Shown: piece by piece, positions 53,684-61,888 of the stretch
Layout: each line of letters starts with the position of its first letter
How positions within the stretch are numbered: the stretch's first letter is position 1
Assembly: GCA_031415655.1 (NCBI GenBank)
Contig: JANOSD010000064.1
Location: 86,589 to 150,588 of the forward strand
Direction of reading: 5' to 3'
Length of the DNA: 64,000 bases
Source of the DNA: JAKOVR01 sp031415655
Lineage (GTDB): Bacteria; Actinomycetota; Acidimicrobiia; Acidimicrobiales; Acidimicrobilacustridaceae
Translations under genes and position numbers: made by a program
Notes under the pieces: generated by a model
What the model was told of the DNA's origin: nothing
The model's database searches: none
What the model saw: only the letters and a program-made list of their open reading frames with translations

Positions 53684-53935
53684 CTATGCGGAGCCGGGAT
53701 CGGGGGTTGCCGCAAGTACCCCGGCAAGTTCACCCAAGACCGCGCGTTCGGCGAAGCGCTCACCAGCGAGCTGATCGAAGCGCGCGTCGGGCAACCGGAT
53801 CCCGCAGGCAACGCCAGCGCAGCCGTCCTGTGGCGGCTCTGCTCCGAAACCGTCGTCATCGAAACCGGCGCGGATCCAGATGTGCACGTTGGCGCCGTCG
53901 GTCCAGGCGTACAGGGGGAACCGCGTGTAGCTCAC
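53684..53935 (-). CDS. small protein downstream of the STM401x operon
   Basis: An 83-residue frame from GTG: SYTRFPLYAWTDGANVHIWI, then AGFDDDGFGAEPPQDGCAGVACGIRLPDARFDQLAGERF and a helical end. The N-terminal strand pattern and codon bias look like a genuine small alpha/beta protein. It is on the same strand as the radical SAM operon, 272 bases beyond its end, and could be an accessory. No family recognised. Confidence 0.45.
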   Translation of the reverse strand: MSYTRFPLYAWTDGANVHIWIRAGFDDDGFGAEPPQDGCAGVACGIRLPDARFDQLAGERFAERAVLGELAGVLAATPDPGSA

Positions 53936-54207
53936 GCGTCGCCGGTTGGGCGCCCGAAACGACCGGGGCGGGCTCCCGGCTTTTCGGTCGGCGTGGCCAC
54001 GGGATGCCGCACATGTGACCGAGGTTGGCGCTCAACCTGGGCGAAATCGACCGCGTGGCACCTCGTGGAAGGCACATGCACGTATGAACCCGCACCCCAC
54101 CAACATCGATCACGTCACCACCCTGCCGGAAAACCGTCCGCCGCGGTCATGGGCTGACGCCAGGGAGGCGAGTTCAGGGGGTGACGTCCTCAGGTAGAGG
54201 GTGAGCC

Positions 54208-55092
54208 TCACGACTCGTTCGGCGCGCCCAAGCTGAGCAGCGGCTCAGGTAGCGGTACCCGGCTGAGAAGCCGTTCACCGAAGTGACTGTCGTACAGATC
54301 TGCGTCTCGATGGACGTATCCGATGAAGCAATCGCAATTGGCAATCGGGCAGGTCCTCCGCCGAAGGCCGTCACGCCACGTCCCGTCGTAGAGGTTGCCG
54401 ATCACATCGTCGACGAAGTGGCATCGCCGAACCGAGCCACTGCCGTCGACGGACACGGCGGACTCGCCTGCACGGCAAGGCCTGCCAAGTGATTCGTGGG
54501 GTCGCAGCGCGAGCGGGAAAAGCCGGTCGACCTGCACCCAGTTCGCCACCTCGGCTGCGGTGTAGTCCCGACCAAGCCCCGAAGCAGGATTCACCCAAAG
54601 GTAGGTGCGATCGTTGAGCCGCTCGCGAAGCTCTCCGGCGACGAGGAGGTGCTCGGGAAATCCAACGACACCCACTGAGTACTGGATCCCCAGACTGTCG
54701 AGTCGGTGACATCGACCGACGAATCGGTCCAGCGCGTCCTCCGTTGGATGGAAGGTGCACCAGAGGCTCAAGGTGCACGCGTCGGCCGCGGCAACCCAGT
54801 CGACCGAGCGCGACAGGTTCGTTTGCGCCGCCACGAGGGTGACGTGGTGCAGATGGCTGAGCGAGACCATGGCATCGCGATACCACTGCCTCGTCAACGC
54901 TTCGCCCCATGGCGTGAACAGGATCGAGAGATCTAGCTCCGGGTGATCCCCAACCCAGCTGACGAACCGTTGCAAGGCGTGTCGGTCAGCCTCGAGCTCC
55001 TCCACACTGTCTCGCTGCTTCGCGAACGGACAGTACGTGCATCCGTAATTGCAGCTGGCCAGCGGGCCTCGGTAGAGGATCGAGAGCTTCAC
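54208..55092 (-). CDS. STM4011 family radical SAM protein
   Basis: A 294-residue radical SAM enzyme. The [4Fe-4S] motif is C14-x3-C18-x2-C21 in ASCNYGCTYCPF, close to the N-terminus, followed by LSILFTPWGEALT (the G-E region that holds SAM) and HVTLVAAQTNLS. The C-terminal part has five more cysteines (RPCRAGES, VRRCHFVDDVIGNLYDG, RRRTCPIANCDCFIGYVH), a SPASM/twitch-like set for an auxiliary cluster; such enzymes often modify peptides or proteins. The GTG start at 55092 overlaps the STM4012 stop as GTGA, so the longer TTG reading is discarded. It is the last gene of a five-gene coupled operon. The substrate is unknown. Confidence 0.88.
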   Translation of the reverse strand: MKLSILYRGPLASCNYGCTYCPFAKQRDSVEELEADRHALQRFVSWVGDHPELDLSILFTPWGEALTRQWYRDAMVSLSHLHHVTLVAAQTNLSRSVDWVAAADACTLSLWCTFHPTEDALDRFVGRCHRLDSLGIQYSVGVVGFPEHLLVAGELRERLNDRTYLWVNPASGLGRDYTAAEVANWVQVDRLFPLALRPHESLGRPCRAGESAVSVDGSGSVRRCHFVDDVIGNLYDGTWRDGLRRRTCPIANCDCFIGYVHRDADLYDSHFGERLLSRVPLPEPLLSLGAPNES

Positions 55093-56417
55093 GCGATCTC
55101 GCAATCGCGCATCAGATCACGGATGGGCTGGGACACCAGCGCTGAACCCATCGCATCGGACCAGGCGAGGCCCTCATCGGTGGGGCACAGGAACCCATCG
55201 CCAATCTTGAGTACGCCCTCTCGTTCCCAGAGCGCGAGCTCCGGGAAATCGGCGACGGCGCTCGAGCCGAACCGCTCGCAGTAGGCAGCGAGGTCGAGCC
55301 CCGGTCGGCGCAGGATCCCCTTGATCACATATCGACGCCGCTGTTCGTCATCGGAAAGCACCACGCCGTGGTCGACTCGGCCGTGGTCGTTGCCAGACAG
55401 CGAGATGTAGTCCTCGATGATGCGGGTCACTGCGCTCCGGGACACGGCGTAGTTGTGGCTGTAGTGCAACGTGCTTGTGTAGCTCCGGGCACCGCACCCG
55501 ATTCCGATCATGCCGTCGTCCTGGCAGTCGTAGTCGGGCACGTTGTCCCGCGACGGTCCGGCGTTGACCAGACCTGATCGTCGGAACATTCGCATGGAGA
55601 TCTGCTCGTAGCCGGCCGACCCGAGCAGGTCGCAAGCCAAGTCGTACATTGCAGGTCGTCGATCGTGCACCTCCGGGGTGACCCCACCCAGACCGGTGAG
55701 CGGCCTGCAGTACAACGGATACAGATAGAGTTCCTCGGGCATCCACTCGAGCGCGGCGAGCAGGGACCGCTTGAAGGACGCGAGCGACTGGCCGGCGGCG
55801 CCGTAGATGAGGTCGATGTTGAGTATGGGGAACATCGCCGATCTGATGGATTCGAGCGCGGCCTGAACCACGGGAATCCGCTGCGGCCGCCCGAGAGCGC
55901 GAAGGTCCGCCTCATCGAAACTCTCAATCCCGATGCTGATGCGTTCGACTCCCCGACCGGCGAGCACGCCAAGGCGCGCGGGGTCAGCCGTGCGAGGCGA
56001 GACCTCGACGGACATGGGTGCCCGGTGTGGGTCGGCACCGAACTGAGCCCCAAGCAGGTCAAAGAGCTTCTCCAGTTGATCGGGTTCGAGGATTGTCGGC
56101 GTGCCCCCGCCGATGGCAATCCTCGTGATCGACCTCGATCCTGGTAGCGCATGTGCGGTTGCCTGAGCTTGCCGTCCCAGCGCATCGAGCCATGCCTCGG
56201 TCGTTCCCCCGGCTGGTCGAGCCTGCGTGAAGAGGTTGCAGTAGCCACACCTCATCTCGCAGAACGGCACGTGAACGTAGAGGAACGTCGACCGCATCGG
56301 TTCGTGCGCCCAGACGTCGACGAGGTCGATCGGCGGATCGAAGCGGCGATAGGCAGACTTGTGCGGGTACGCGTACAAGTAGCCGGCATAGCGGTCGGCG
56401 AACAGTTCGGGGCTCAT
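55089..56417 (-). CDS. STM4012 family radical SAM protein (HemN-like)
   Basis: A 442-residue radical SAM protein of the HemN/HemW-like group. FLYVHVPFCEMRCGYCNLFTQ carries the C-x3-C-x2-C cluster motif and the preceding Y-V-H-V-P-F-C signature. ITRIAIGGGTPTILEPDQL is the HemN G-G-G-T-P motif. SVEVSPRTADPARLGVLAGRGVERISIGIESFDEADLRALGR follows as in HemN. The C-terminal part resembles the HemN substrate domain (YYDCQDD-like region, IGIGCGARSYT). It is not expected to make haem: the family sits in this operon across diverse bacteria. The start at 56417 overlaps the STM4013 stop as ATGA. A radical methylation or decarboxylation is possible. Confidence 0.88.
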   Translation of the reverse strand: MSPELFADRYAGYLYAYPHKSAYRRFDPPIDLVDVWAHEPMRSTFLYVHVPFCEMRCGYCNLFTQARPAGGTTEAWLDALGRQAQATAHALPGSRSITRIAIGGGTPTILEPDQLEKLFDLLGAQFGADPHRAPMSVEVSPRTADPARLGVLAGRGVERISIGIESFDEADLRALGRPQRIPVVQAALESIRSAMFPILNIDLIYGAAGQSLASFKRSLLAALEWMPEELYLYPLYCRPLTGLGGVTPEVHDRRPAMYDLACDLLGSAGYEQISMRMFRRSGLVNAGPSRDNVPDYDCQDDGMIGIGCGARSYTSTLHYSHNYAVSRSAVTRIIEDYISLSGNDHGRVDHGVVLSDDEQRRRYVIKGILRRPGLDLAAYCERFGSSAVADFPELALWEREGVLKIGDGFLCPTDEGLAWSDAMGSALVSQPIRDLMRDCEIA

Positions 56418-57226
56418 AGGGCACTCACGGAGAACTCGGCGTAGGGAACCGTCCACACCACCTCATGGGCGATGCGATGGCCGACGAAGTCGTCCTCGCC
56501 ATAGGCCGTCCCGTGATCGGAGCAGACAATGGCATGCCAAGCCCCATGGCGGCCGAGCACTTCTAGCAGCGGGGGCACGTGACGATCGACGTACGCCAGC
56601 GCATCCCGTTGGGTGGCTGGCGAGTCGACGACGGCATCGGTCGAAAAGATGCAGTTGGGTTGGTGCAGAGCCGAGACGTTGAGGAAGAGGAACACGAGCG
56701 TCGAAGGATCCAGTACGGCCAGAACCTCGGCGACGCAATCGATCTGGCGCTCGAAGCTCTCCGCGCTGGTGACACCCATCTCGGCAGACCAGTGGCGCTC
56801 GTCGAACAAGCCGGGGAGCGCGCAGGCCAAGGGGTTGGCGAGGTTGAAGAACCCGACGCCCCCGACGCATACCGAGTGATATCCGAGCCGACGCAACCCG
56901 TCGACGATGTCGGCCCCATCGAGCACGCACGTGGATCGACCGATGGTCTCGCTCCCGGAGAATGCCAGCGCAAACGGCCGCTCGTGCAACCCGGGATCAG
57001 CGGGCGTCGGCAGGAAGCCGGCGAAGAACGCTGCATGGGCGGCATAGGTGAAGCTCCCCGGCGTGTGGCGCCGCTCCCACGATCCTCCGGGTAGGACGGA
57101 TCCGAAGTTGGGCGTGAGGCCAGCCTCCAACGCATCGGTTGCCACGTCGTATCGCAGCGTGTCGAGAGTGACGAAAAGCAGGTTGCTGGTCCCCACGACG
57201 GTGTTCATGTCCGTCACCAGGCTCAC
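56414..57226 (-). CDS. STM4013 family hydrolase (alkaline phosphatase/sulfatase fold)
   Basis: A 270-residue protein of the STM4013/SEN3800 family. LLFVTLDTLRYDVATDAL opens the alkaline phosphatase-superfamily fold with a metal aspartate. HTPGSFTYAAHAAFFAGFLP occupies the position of the nucleophile loop (Ser/Thr rather than formylglycine). LVFLFLNVSALHQPNCIFST and AIVCSDHGTAYGEDDFVGHRIAHEVVWTVPY supply the remaining metal D-H and H ligands. Family members usually show a phosphatase, sulfatase or phosphonate-like activity; the substrate here is unknown. The GTG start at 57226, with GGGAGG four bases upstream, overlaps the STM4014 stop as GTGA. Confidence 0.86.
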   Translation of the reverse strand: MSLVTDMNTVVGTSNLLFVTLDTLRYDVATDALEAGLTPNFGSVLPGGSWERRHTPGSFTYAAHAAFFAGFLPTPADPGLHERPFALAFSGSETIGRSTCVLDGADIVDGLRRLGYHSVCVGGVGFFNLANPLACALPGLFDERHWSAEMGVTSAESFERQIDCVAEVLAVLDPSTLVFLFLNVSALHQPNCIFSTDAVVDSPATQRDALAYVDRHVPPLLEVLGRHGAWHAIVCSDHGTAYGEDDFVGHRIAHEVVWTVPYAEFSVSAL

Positions 57227-58299
57227 GCTGCCTCCCGTTCGACGAATCGGTCGAGGGCGGCGACTTCCGCCGAAAACGTGGTCTCACCGCGGCTCACGAC
57301 TCCGGGTAGCAGATCACCGAAGGCATTGACCTCCGCGACCGCGTGATGGCGAAAGCCCGGCGCGACGAGCAAGTCGACGCCTACATGCAGGCAACCCGGG
57401 AAGGCCGCGCCTACCGCCGCGCATGTGTCGAGGGCGTCGAGCCAGTGGGGGCCCATGCGATCGCGGATCGCGTCGACGTCGCCTCGTCGGTTACCCAAGT
57501 TCAGGTTGGTGATCGGGTGCTTCGCCGATCGAACGACTACGTGGCGCGGCTCGCCGCCTATGACGAGCACTCGCAGGTCGAAGATGTGGTCATCGAACCC
57601 CGCCTTTGGGTACCACTGCTCCACCACCACAGAGTCGGCGCACAACGCGCCGACCAAGCGCTCGACCGCCGGCAGGCCAGATGCTCGACGAGAGCGAGTG
57701 GAGTAGAAGAGCCGACCTCGAGGATCGATCTCGACGTTACTGACTGCCTCCAGCCGTGCGTCGTCCAAGGCCAGCGCCACAACACCAGCCCCCGAAGATC
57801 CGTATCGCGGCTTGAGGAACACCCGGCGAGATCCGATCTCCCTGCACGCCTCGACCACGCCGCCGAGGTCATGGGGGTCGATGTTGCTCGACCGTGGCAC
57901 ACGAATGCCGGCCGATCGAAGTCGCTCCGCACACAGCCGTTTGTCGAACTGCACAGCGACCTCGGTCGGCGAACTCAGGAACCGCTCCGAGGCGACCGTT
58001 GCTTCAAGGCATGCGAGCACGGCACTGAAGCCCCGATACCAGTCCCGCGAGAGTCGAATCTCTCCAGGTTCAGCCGTGACGGCATCGCCTCGCAACAGCC
58101 GGTCGACCTCACGGTCATCTCCCACCGAGTCGAGCCGAACGAGCCCCTCTGCCGGCACAGTCCATGAGCCAGTCGCCACGTTCCGCCATGGAAGCACACG
58201 GGCCGTGATCGCCGCCGTGGAGGCGGCCTGGCGAAAGCCGATCACTCGCCGGTCGGCTGGGTTTCCGATGATGGTCACACCCCGTCCGAGCACACTCAC
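57223..58299 (-). CDS. STM4014 family protein (ATP-grasp-like)
   Basis: A 358-residue protein of the STM4014 family with an ATP-grasp-like layout. A preATP-grasp-type region with VTIIGNPADRRVIGFRQAA is followed by QFDKRLCAERLRSAGIRVPRSS, then RRVFLKPRYGSSGAGVVALAL (the glycine-rich loop with a K), VEQWYPKAGFDDHIFDLRVLVIGGEPRHVVVR and CLHVGVDLLVAPGFRHHAVAEVNAFGDLLPGV, with the E-x-N metal motif. This suggests ATP-dependent ligation of a carboxylate to an amine. The GTG start overlaps the STM4015 stop as GTGA. Confidence 0.86.
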   Translation of the reverse strand: MSVLGRGVTIIGNPADRRVIGFRQAASTAAITARVLPWRNVATGSWTVPAEGLVRLDSVGDDREVDRLLRGDAVTAEPGEIRLSRDWYRGFSAVLACLEATVASERFLSSPTEVAVQFDKRLCAERLRSAGIRVPRSSNIDPHDLGGVVEACREIGSRRVFLKPRYGSSGAGVVALALDDARLEAVSNVEIDPRGRLFYSTRSRRASGLPAVERLVGALCADSVVVEQWYPKAGFDDHIFDLRVLVIGGEPRHVVVRSAKHPITNLNLGNRRGDVDAIRDRMGPHWLDALDTCAAVGAAFPGCLHVGVDLLVAPGFRHHAVAEVNAFGDLLPGVVSRGETTFSAEVAALDRFVEREAA

Positions 58300-59231
58300 T
58301 CGGACGCGAAAATCGGCCGGTAGACGTCGTCGCCGTCCACATCGGCCTCCTGCGGGTCCGAGACGTTCACCTCGATCGGTAGCGCGAGGAGACGCTCCGC
58401 CATGTTCGGCGACAAGTAGTGGTGATGGAGGTCGAGATGGCGGACCTGGAGCACCTTGGCGCTGGCAAGGAGCGCTTCAGCTCCGACATCGGTGAGGTCG
58501 CCGAGCGAAAGGTCGAGCACCTCGACTTTGTCGAGGACCGGCGCGTCGACGATAGCGGCGGCCAAGGCGTCCTGACCTTCCACGTTGCGCAGCCCCAGAG
58601 TGCTGAGTTCGAACTTCCCGTCGAGTATTGGTCGGAGGTCGCCGATCGTGGTGTCGTTGCCGTATCCCTCGTCACCCAACCAAAGCTCGAGGTGCCGCAG
58701 GGCCGGGAAGGTGGACGCCGCGATCGCACGCACGACGGCGCCAGGCATCCCACCTGTCTCGATGACCAGCTTGCGGAGGCCCGTGTGCTCGACAGGTGAG
58801 AGTCCGAGGTTTGTCCCGCCTCGAACACCGAGCTCCTCGAGGTGTGGAAACGCCGTGAGGATCTCGGTGACGTCGCTCTGCTCGATCCAGGAGATCTCGG
58901 CTTCCTCCATCGTCAGATCACCAAGGAACAACGATCGGAGGGCGGAGAGCGCCGGAGCGTGACCAGCGAGTGACTGGACGATCGGTGCGGAGTTGTTCTC
59001 GTAACACTGACCCCAAGCACCAATCACCAGCGCGTCAGCTGCGCCGCCGCCTTCATCCACGAACGCATCGATGATCGGAACCATCAACACAGCAGCGCCC
59101 CCCTCCTTGTCCCATGCCTCGTCGACCATCAGCCTGGGCGCAACCGTGGCGAAGTCCGGGAGCGGATCGCCTGGCTGCCAGTTCTCGACTCGCTTGCCGG
59201 CGAAGGTGGACAAGTTCTCGTAAATCGCCAT
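58296..59231 (-). CDS. STM4015 family leucine-rich repeat protein
   Basis: A 311-residue protein of the STM4015 family and the first gene of the operon. The N-terminal region (ENLSTFAGKRVENWQPGDPLPDFA, DALVIGAWGQCYENNSAPIV) is followed by leucine-rich repeat-like units: ALSALRSLFLGDLTMEEAEISW, FPHLEELGVRGGTNLGL, TGLRKLVIETGG, FPALRHLELWLGDEGYGND, FELSTLGLRNVEG, KVEVLDLSLGDLTDVGAEALLAS and VRHLDLHHHYLSPNMAERLLAL. Such repeats often bind a protein partner, so it may present a substrate to the radical SAM enzymes; this is inference. GAGGAGGAG lies seven bases before the ATG. Confidence 0.88.
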   Translation of the reverse strand: MAIYENLSTFAGKRVENWQPGDPLPDFATVAPRLMVDEAWDKEGGAAVLMVPIIDAFVDEGGGAADALVIGAWGQCYENNSAPIVQSLAGHAPALSALRSLFLGDLTMEEAEISWIEQSDVTEILTAFPHLEELGVRGGTNLGLSPVEHTGLRKLVIETGGMPGAVVRAIAASTFPALRHLELWLGDEGYGNDTTIGDLRPILDGKFELSTLGLRNVEGQDALAAAIVDAPVLDKVEVLDLSLGDLTDVGAEALLASAKVLQVRHLDLHHHYLSPNMAERLLALPIEVNVSDPQEADVDGDDVYRPIFASE

Positions 59232-59889
59232 AGGTTCTCCTCCTCGCGAATGCCTCCGGCGAGGCTATCCGAACGGAGCCAGCCGAAGGTCGGGACGTCG
59301 CCGTTGCAGTGCCCGCTCTCTTCCTCGTGTGTCTTGCCGTGCGGCCCGAAGTCGGCGACGACCAACCACAGAAACTGAGCTGACGGCCTGCCCAAGAACT
59401 CTTTTGCCGTGGAGTGCGCCGTGCATTGGGGGCGGCCTCGGAGGGGTGGCCGCGTGGAGTTCACGTGGGATCGTTCGGATGAAGGAGACCATGTCTCAGG
59501 CCGGGGCTGGCTCGACCCCTCTGGTGGCCTTTCCCTCCGAGGACGCATCCACCTTCTACCTGGGCGACAGCTGAGGTTCACCGCAATGCGCTCTCCGAGT
59601 TCACTGCCGTCGGACGAACTGGTTCTTGACAGCGCCCGATCGGTCCTTTACTTGTGCCCAATACATTCGGCTCGGACGACCGCGGCCGCCGGCCCGAGGA
59701 ACTCGCTTGCCCTTGCGGCAACCGCATGAAGGCCGAACGGCAATCAGGGAGTCGAAATCGTTGTAGGTCACCGGCAGCCGATGGTGACGGCAGGCGAAAG
59801 GGGACCGACGAGCACCTCGCCGCGGTCGCCGCTGGCGGTGGCCGCGAGGACGCGTTGGCCGGGGAGATTGTCGGCGTGGTCGAGCACGG
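59232..59889. other. promoter region and gap upstream of the STM401x operon
   Basis: These 658 bases hold the operon leader, a candidate micro-ORF (59491-59574) and no larger supported gene. Frames reading through 59329-59730 lack bias and motifs. Confidence 0.5.
59491..59574 (+). CDS. candidate micro-ORF divergent from the STM401x operon
   Basis: A 27-codon frame: MSQAGAGSTPLVAF, then PSEDASTFYLGDS and TGA. AAGGAG lies four bases upstream of the ATG, a much better site than most short frames here have. An in-frame ATG at 59479 would add four residues (MKET). The peptide has Ser/Thr and a tyrosine but no cysteine. The position next to two radical SAM genes makes it a possible precursor peptide, but the evidence is limited to the ribosome binding site and location. 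Confidence 0.3.
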   Translation: MSQAGAGSTPLVAFPSEDASTFYLGDS

Positions 59890-59895
59890 CGGTGG

Positions 59896-60372
59896 TCACC
59901 GCCACCAGTAGCCCACCTGGCCGCCGATCACTTCCAGCATGTGAGGCCCGATCGTTGCTGTTCCGGGGACGAGGTCGAAGGCGTCGCAGCGGACGGGGCG
60001 CACAACCCGGAAGACGCGGTGGTTGACCGTGGCGACCGTTGTGATGCTGAGTCGTTCGGGGACCGCGATGACGGAGGCGTCGACAAAGCCGAAATCGAGA
60101 TCGGCGTAGGTGCCGACCAGGTCAGCGCAGCACTGGTAGTCCGCTGGCGTGAGCTCCAAAACGGTTGGGTCACCAGAGAAGAGGCCGGCGAGGAACGCGT
60201 GCTCGGCGTGGAGTCCGCCTCGCCGACCCAGCAGCCAGCAAACCTCCACGATGACCGGGCCGGGCACGACGACCGGGTCGGCGCACGCGTCGAACCATCC
60301 GGTGCAGGTCTGGTGATAGGCCTCGTTGGCGCCCGCGACCGCGCCGAGCGGGCCGGTATCGACAACGATCAC
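59896..60372 (-). CDS. vapC: PIN-domain toxin, VapC-like
   Basis: A 158-residue PIN-domain ribonuclease of the VapC type. The four acidic residues are seen: D in IVVDTGPLGAV, E in VIVEVCWLLGRRGG, the D/D pair in ADLDFGFVDASVIAVPERL and the final D-region in HRVFRVVRPVRCDAFDL. The length is near the usual 130-145 plus a short tail ending GGQVGYWWR. The GTG start overlaps the stop of an upstream frame as GTGA, the usual toxin-antitoxin coupling. The partner appears damaged. Confidence 0.85.
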   Translation of the reverse strand: MIVVDTGPLGAVAGANEAYHQTCTGWFDACADPVVVPGPVIVEVCWLLGRRGGLHAEHAFLAGLFSGDPTVLELTPADYQCCADLVGTYADLDFGFVDASVIAVPERLSITTVATVNHRVFRVVRPVRCDAFDLVPGTATIGPHMLEVIGGQVGYWWR

Positions 60373-60497
60373 GGACCATCGGTGTTCTTGTTCGCGAACG
60401 CTGACCGTCGAATGGCCTTGTAGTCCTGTGACAGCCGCCCGTCACCCGAGGCCGATCCCCACGAACCCGGACCGGTGCCCGTCTTCGTGCAGCGAGG
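60369..60497 (-). pseudogene. antitoxin remnant coupled to the PIN toxin
   Basis: A 42-codon frame open only to 60497 whose stop TGA overlaps the toxin GTG. Its end GDGRLSQDYKAIRRS, then AFANKNTDGP resembles the basic, flexible tail of VapB-like antitoxins, but there is no start codon and no DNA-binding domain before it. The larger frame upstream (60442-60558, 38 codons, MTVFDIIAESVGERLDAAAV onward) is in another frame, so a frameshift or rearrangement may have destroyed the antitoxin. Confidence 0.45.
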
Positions 60498-60558
60498 TCA
60501 CGGCGGCAGCGTCGAGGCGTTCACCCACCGATTCGGCGATGATGTCGAACACGGTCAT

Positions 60559-61840
60559 CCCGCGTTGTCCGTCCTCACGCCGCAATGCCGTGAGGGTTGC
60601 GTTGTCAAAGTCCAGGATCTCAGACGCGAATGCAAAGGTACGAGCCGAACCGAGCAGACAGTGACCGCGTTACTCCATCGTCCCGCACCCGTGCATCGGG
60701 TCCCAAGGGATCCGTTGACGGCAGTCGTTGCGAGCGCAGATACGGAGAGACGCCAGCCCGACCGTGCGCGGCCCCCGCCCGAACCGAGCGCCGACCGTCG
60801 CCGCGTTGACCCAGTCGCACGCGTTCCGGACGGACGAGGAGATTGTACGCAGTTGCACCCGTGGTGCGACCCGCCCGCAGACCAGTCACGCCACTGCGTT
60901 GCGCTGTTGTTGCTGGCAACCTGAAGCTTCGCCTGGCGGCTCCGCTTCCGGTTCGCGTCGGGGTGGTGCCCGACGGCCAGCCGTGGAGTTCACGGCCTCA
61001 CTCCGTCGTGGGTCAAGCTCGCGCCGATAGCGGGGACGGGGGTCGCGCACCTTGGTGCATCATTGGTGTGCTTGATTCCGTTTGGTCCCGAGATCATCTG
61101 AGGCGATGGCGAGGCGGGTCGACGGGCGTCGGCGCGGTTCGTAGAAGGGCTGAGGTCATGCGGTGTCGAAGAAGCCGGACACGGACATCTCGGACACGGT
61201 CGACCTCTGATTGAGGCGCCGGGCCGCGGGCATCTCGTCCAGTCTGCGATTCACAAGTCCACCCACGAGCGGACGGAAAACGACCCACTGAACGACGCCG
61301 ACGCCCGCCGCCTTCGTGCCCGGCCGCCAAAGGGACACCGTTGGTAGCAGAGGAGGCCCTCGGCCTTGAGCCCGGTGGCCTGGCCTGTGCACGCCCGGCG
61401 GGTTGCAATCGTGTTCTCCTTCAAATGAGGTCAGTTCATGGTCACCTTCACGGTGATCACGTTCTGGATCTTCACGGTGATGGAACTGATCGTCGTCGAA
61501 CTGTTGATGCTGGTTCGCTTGACCGAGTCACTTGCCTTCGATCTTTGGGTTTGGGGGGTCGAGTTTGTTGCGGTCCTGACCCGAGGTGGTGCTGTAGTGG
61601 GTTCATCGGACACGGTCAGATCCCCACCCCCATCCAGCGCCGGCGAGGCCCCTGGATTGTGTGGTGTCGCATCCCACCGTGTCCCGGTTGACCGGACACG
61701 GTGTCGGCGACACTGCCGGGAACCGGTCGGTTGTCTTGAGAAGTGGTCGTACGGGGTAATGAGGCGCAGCTTTGGGGGTGTGGGTCCAGCGGCGGGCAAG
61801 GCGTTCGTAGAGGCGCCGGCCGGGACAGCCCCGGTACGAG
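60559..61840. other. degenerate island DNA without supported genes
   Basis: About 1.3 kb of short frames in all directions. Features that stand out are a minus-strand frame 61156-61392 ending in NRRLDEMPAARRLNQRSTVS, possibly the end of a decayed gene, and a plus-strand frame from 61438 (MVTFTVITFWIFTVMELIVV) with GAGG upstream and coding-like third positions for about 40 codons, possibly the start of a truncated membrane protein. No RNA genes or IS ends were recognised. Confidence 0.45.
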
Positions 61841-61875
61841 GTGGCCGACAACCTCGGCGACATATTCGGGGACTG
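61841..61875 (+). pseudogene. integrase 3' end remnant
   Basis: The sequence GTGGCCGACAACCTCGGCGAC, then ATATTCGGGGACTGA encodes VADNLGDIFGD and a stop, aligning with the integrase C-terminus ADIVGDMFGD at 47298-47329. The preceding 100 bases do not align well. Confidence 0.5.
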
Positions 61876-61888
61876 AACCCGGCGGAAC

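Noticed and set aside
55089..56417. Coproporphyrinogen dehydrogenase HemN
   Set aside because: It has HemN motifs, but its position in the STM401x operon and its C-terminal region fit the STM4012 family; haem synthesis here appears to use HemQ.
60620..60919. A minus-strand gene in the degenerate region
   Set aside because: Overlapping frames on both strands are equally open, and neither has a ribosome binding site or recognised motif.
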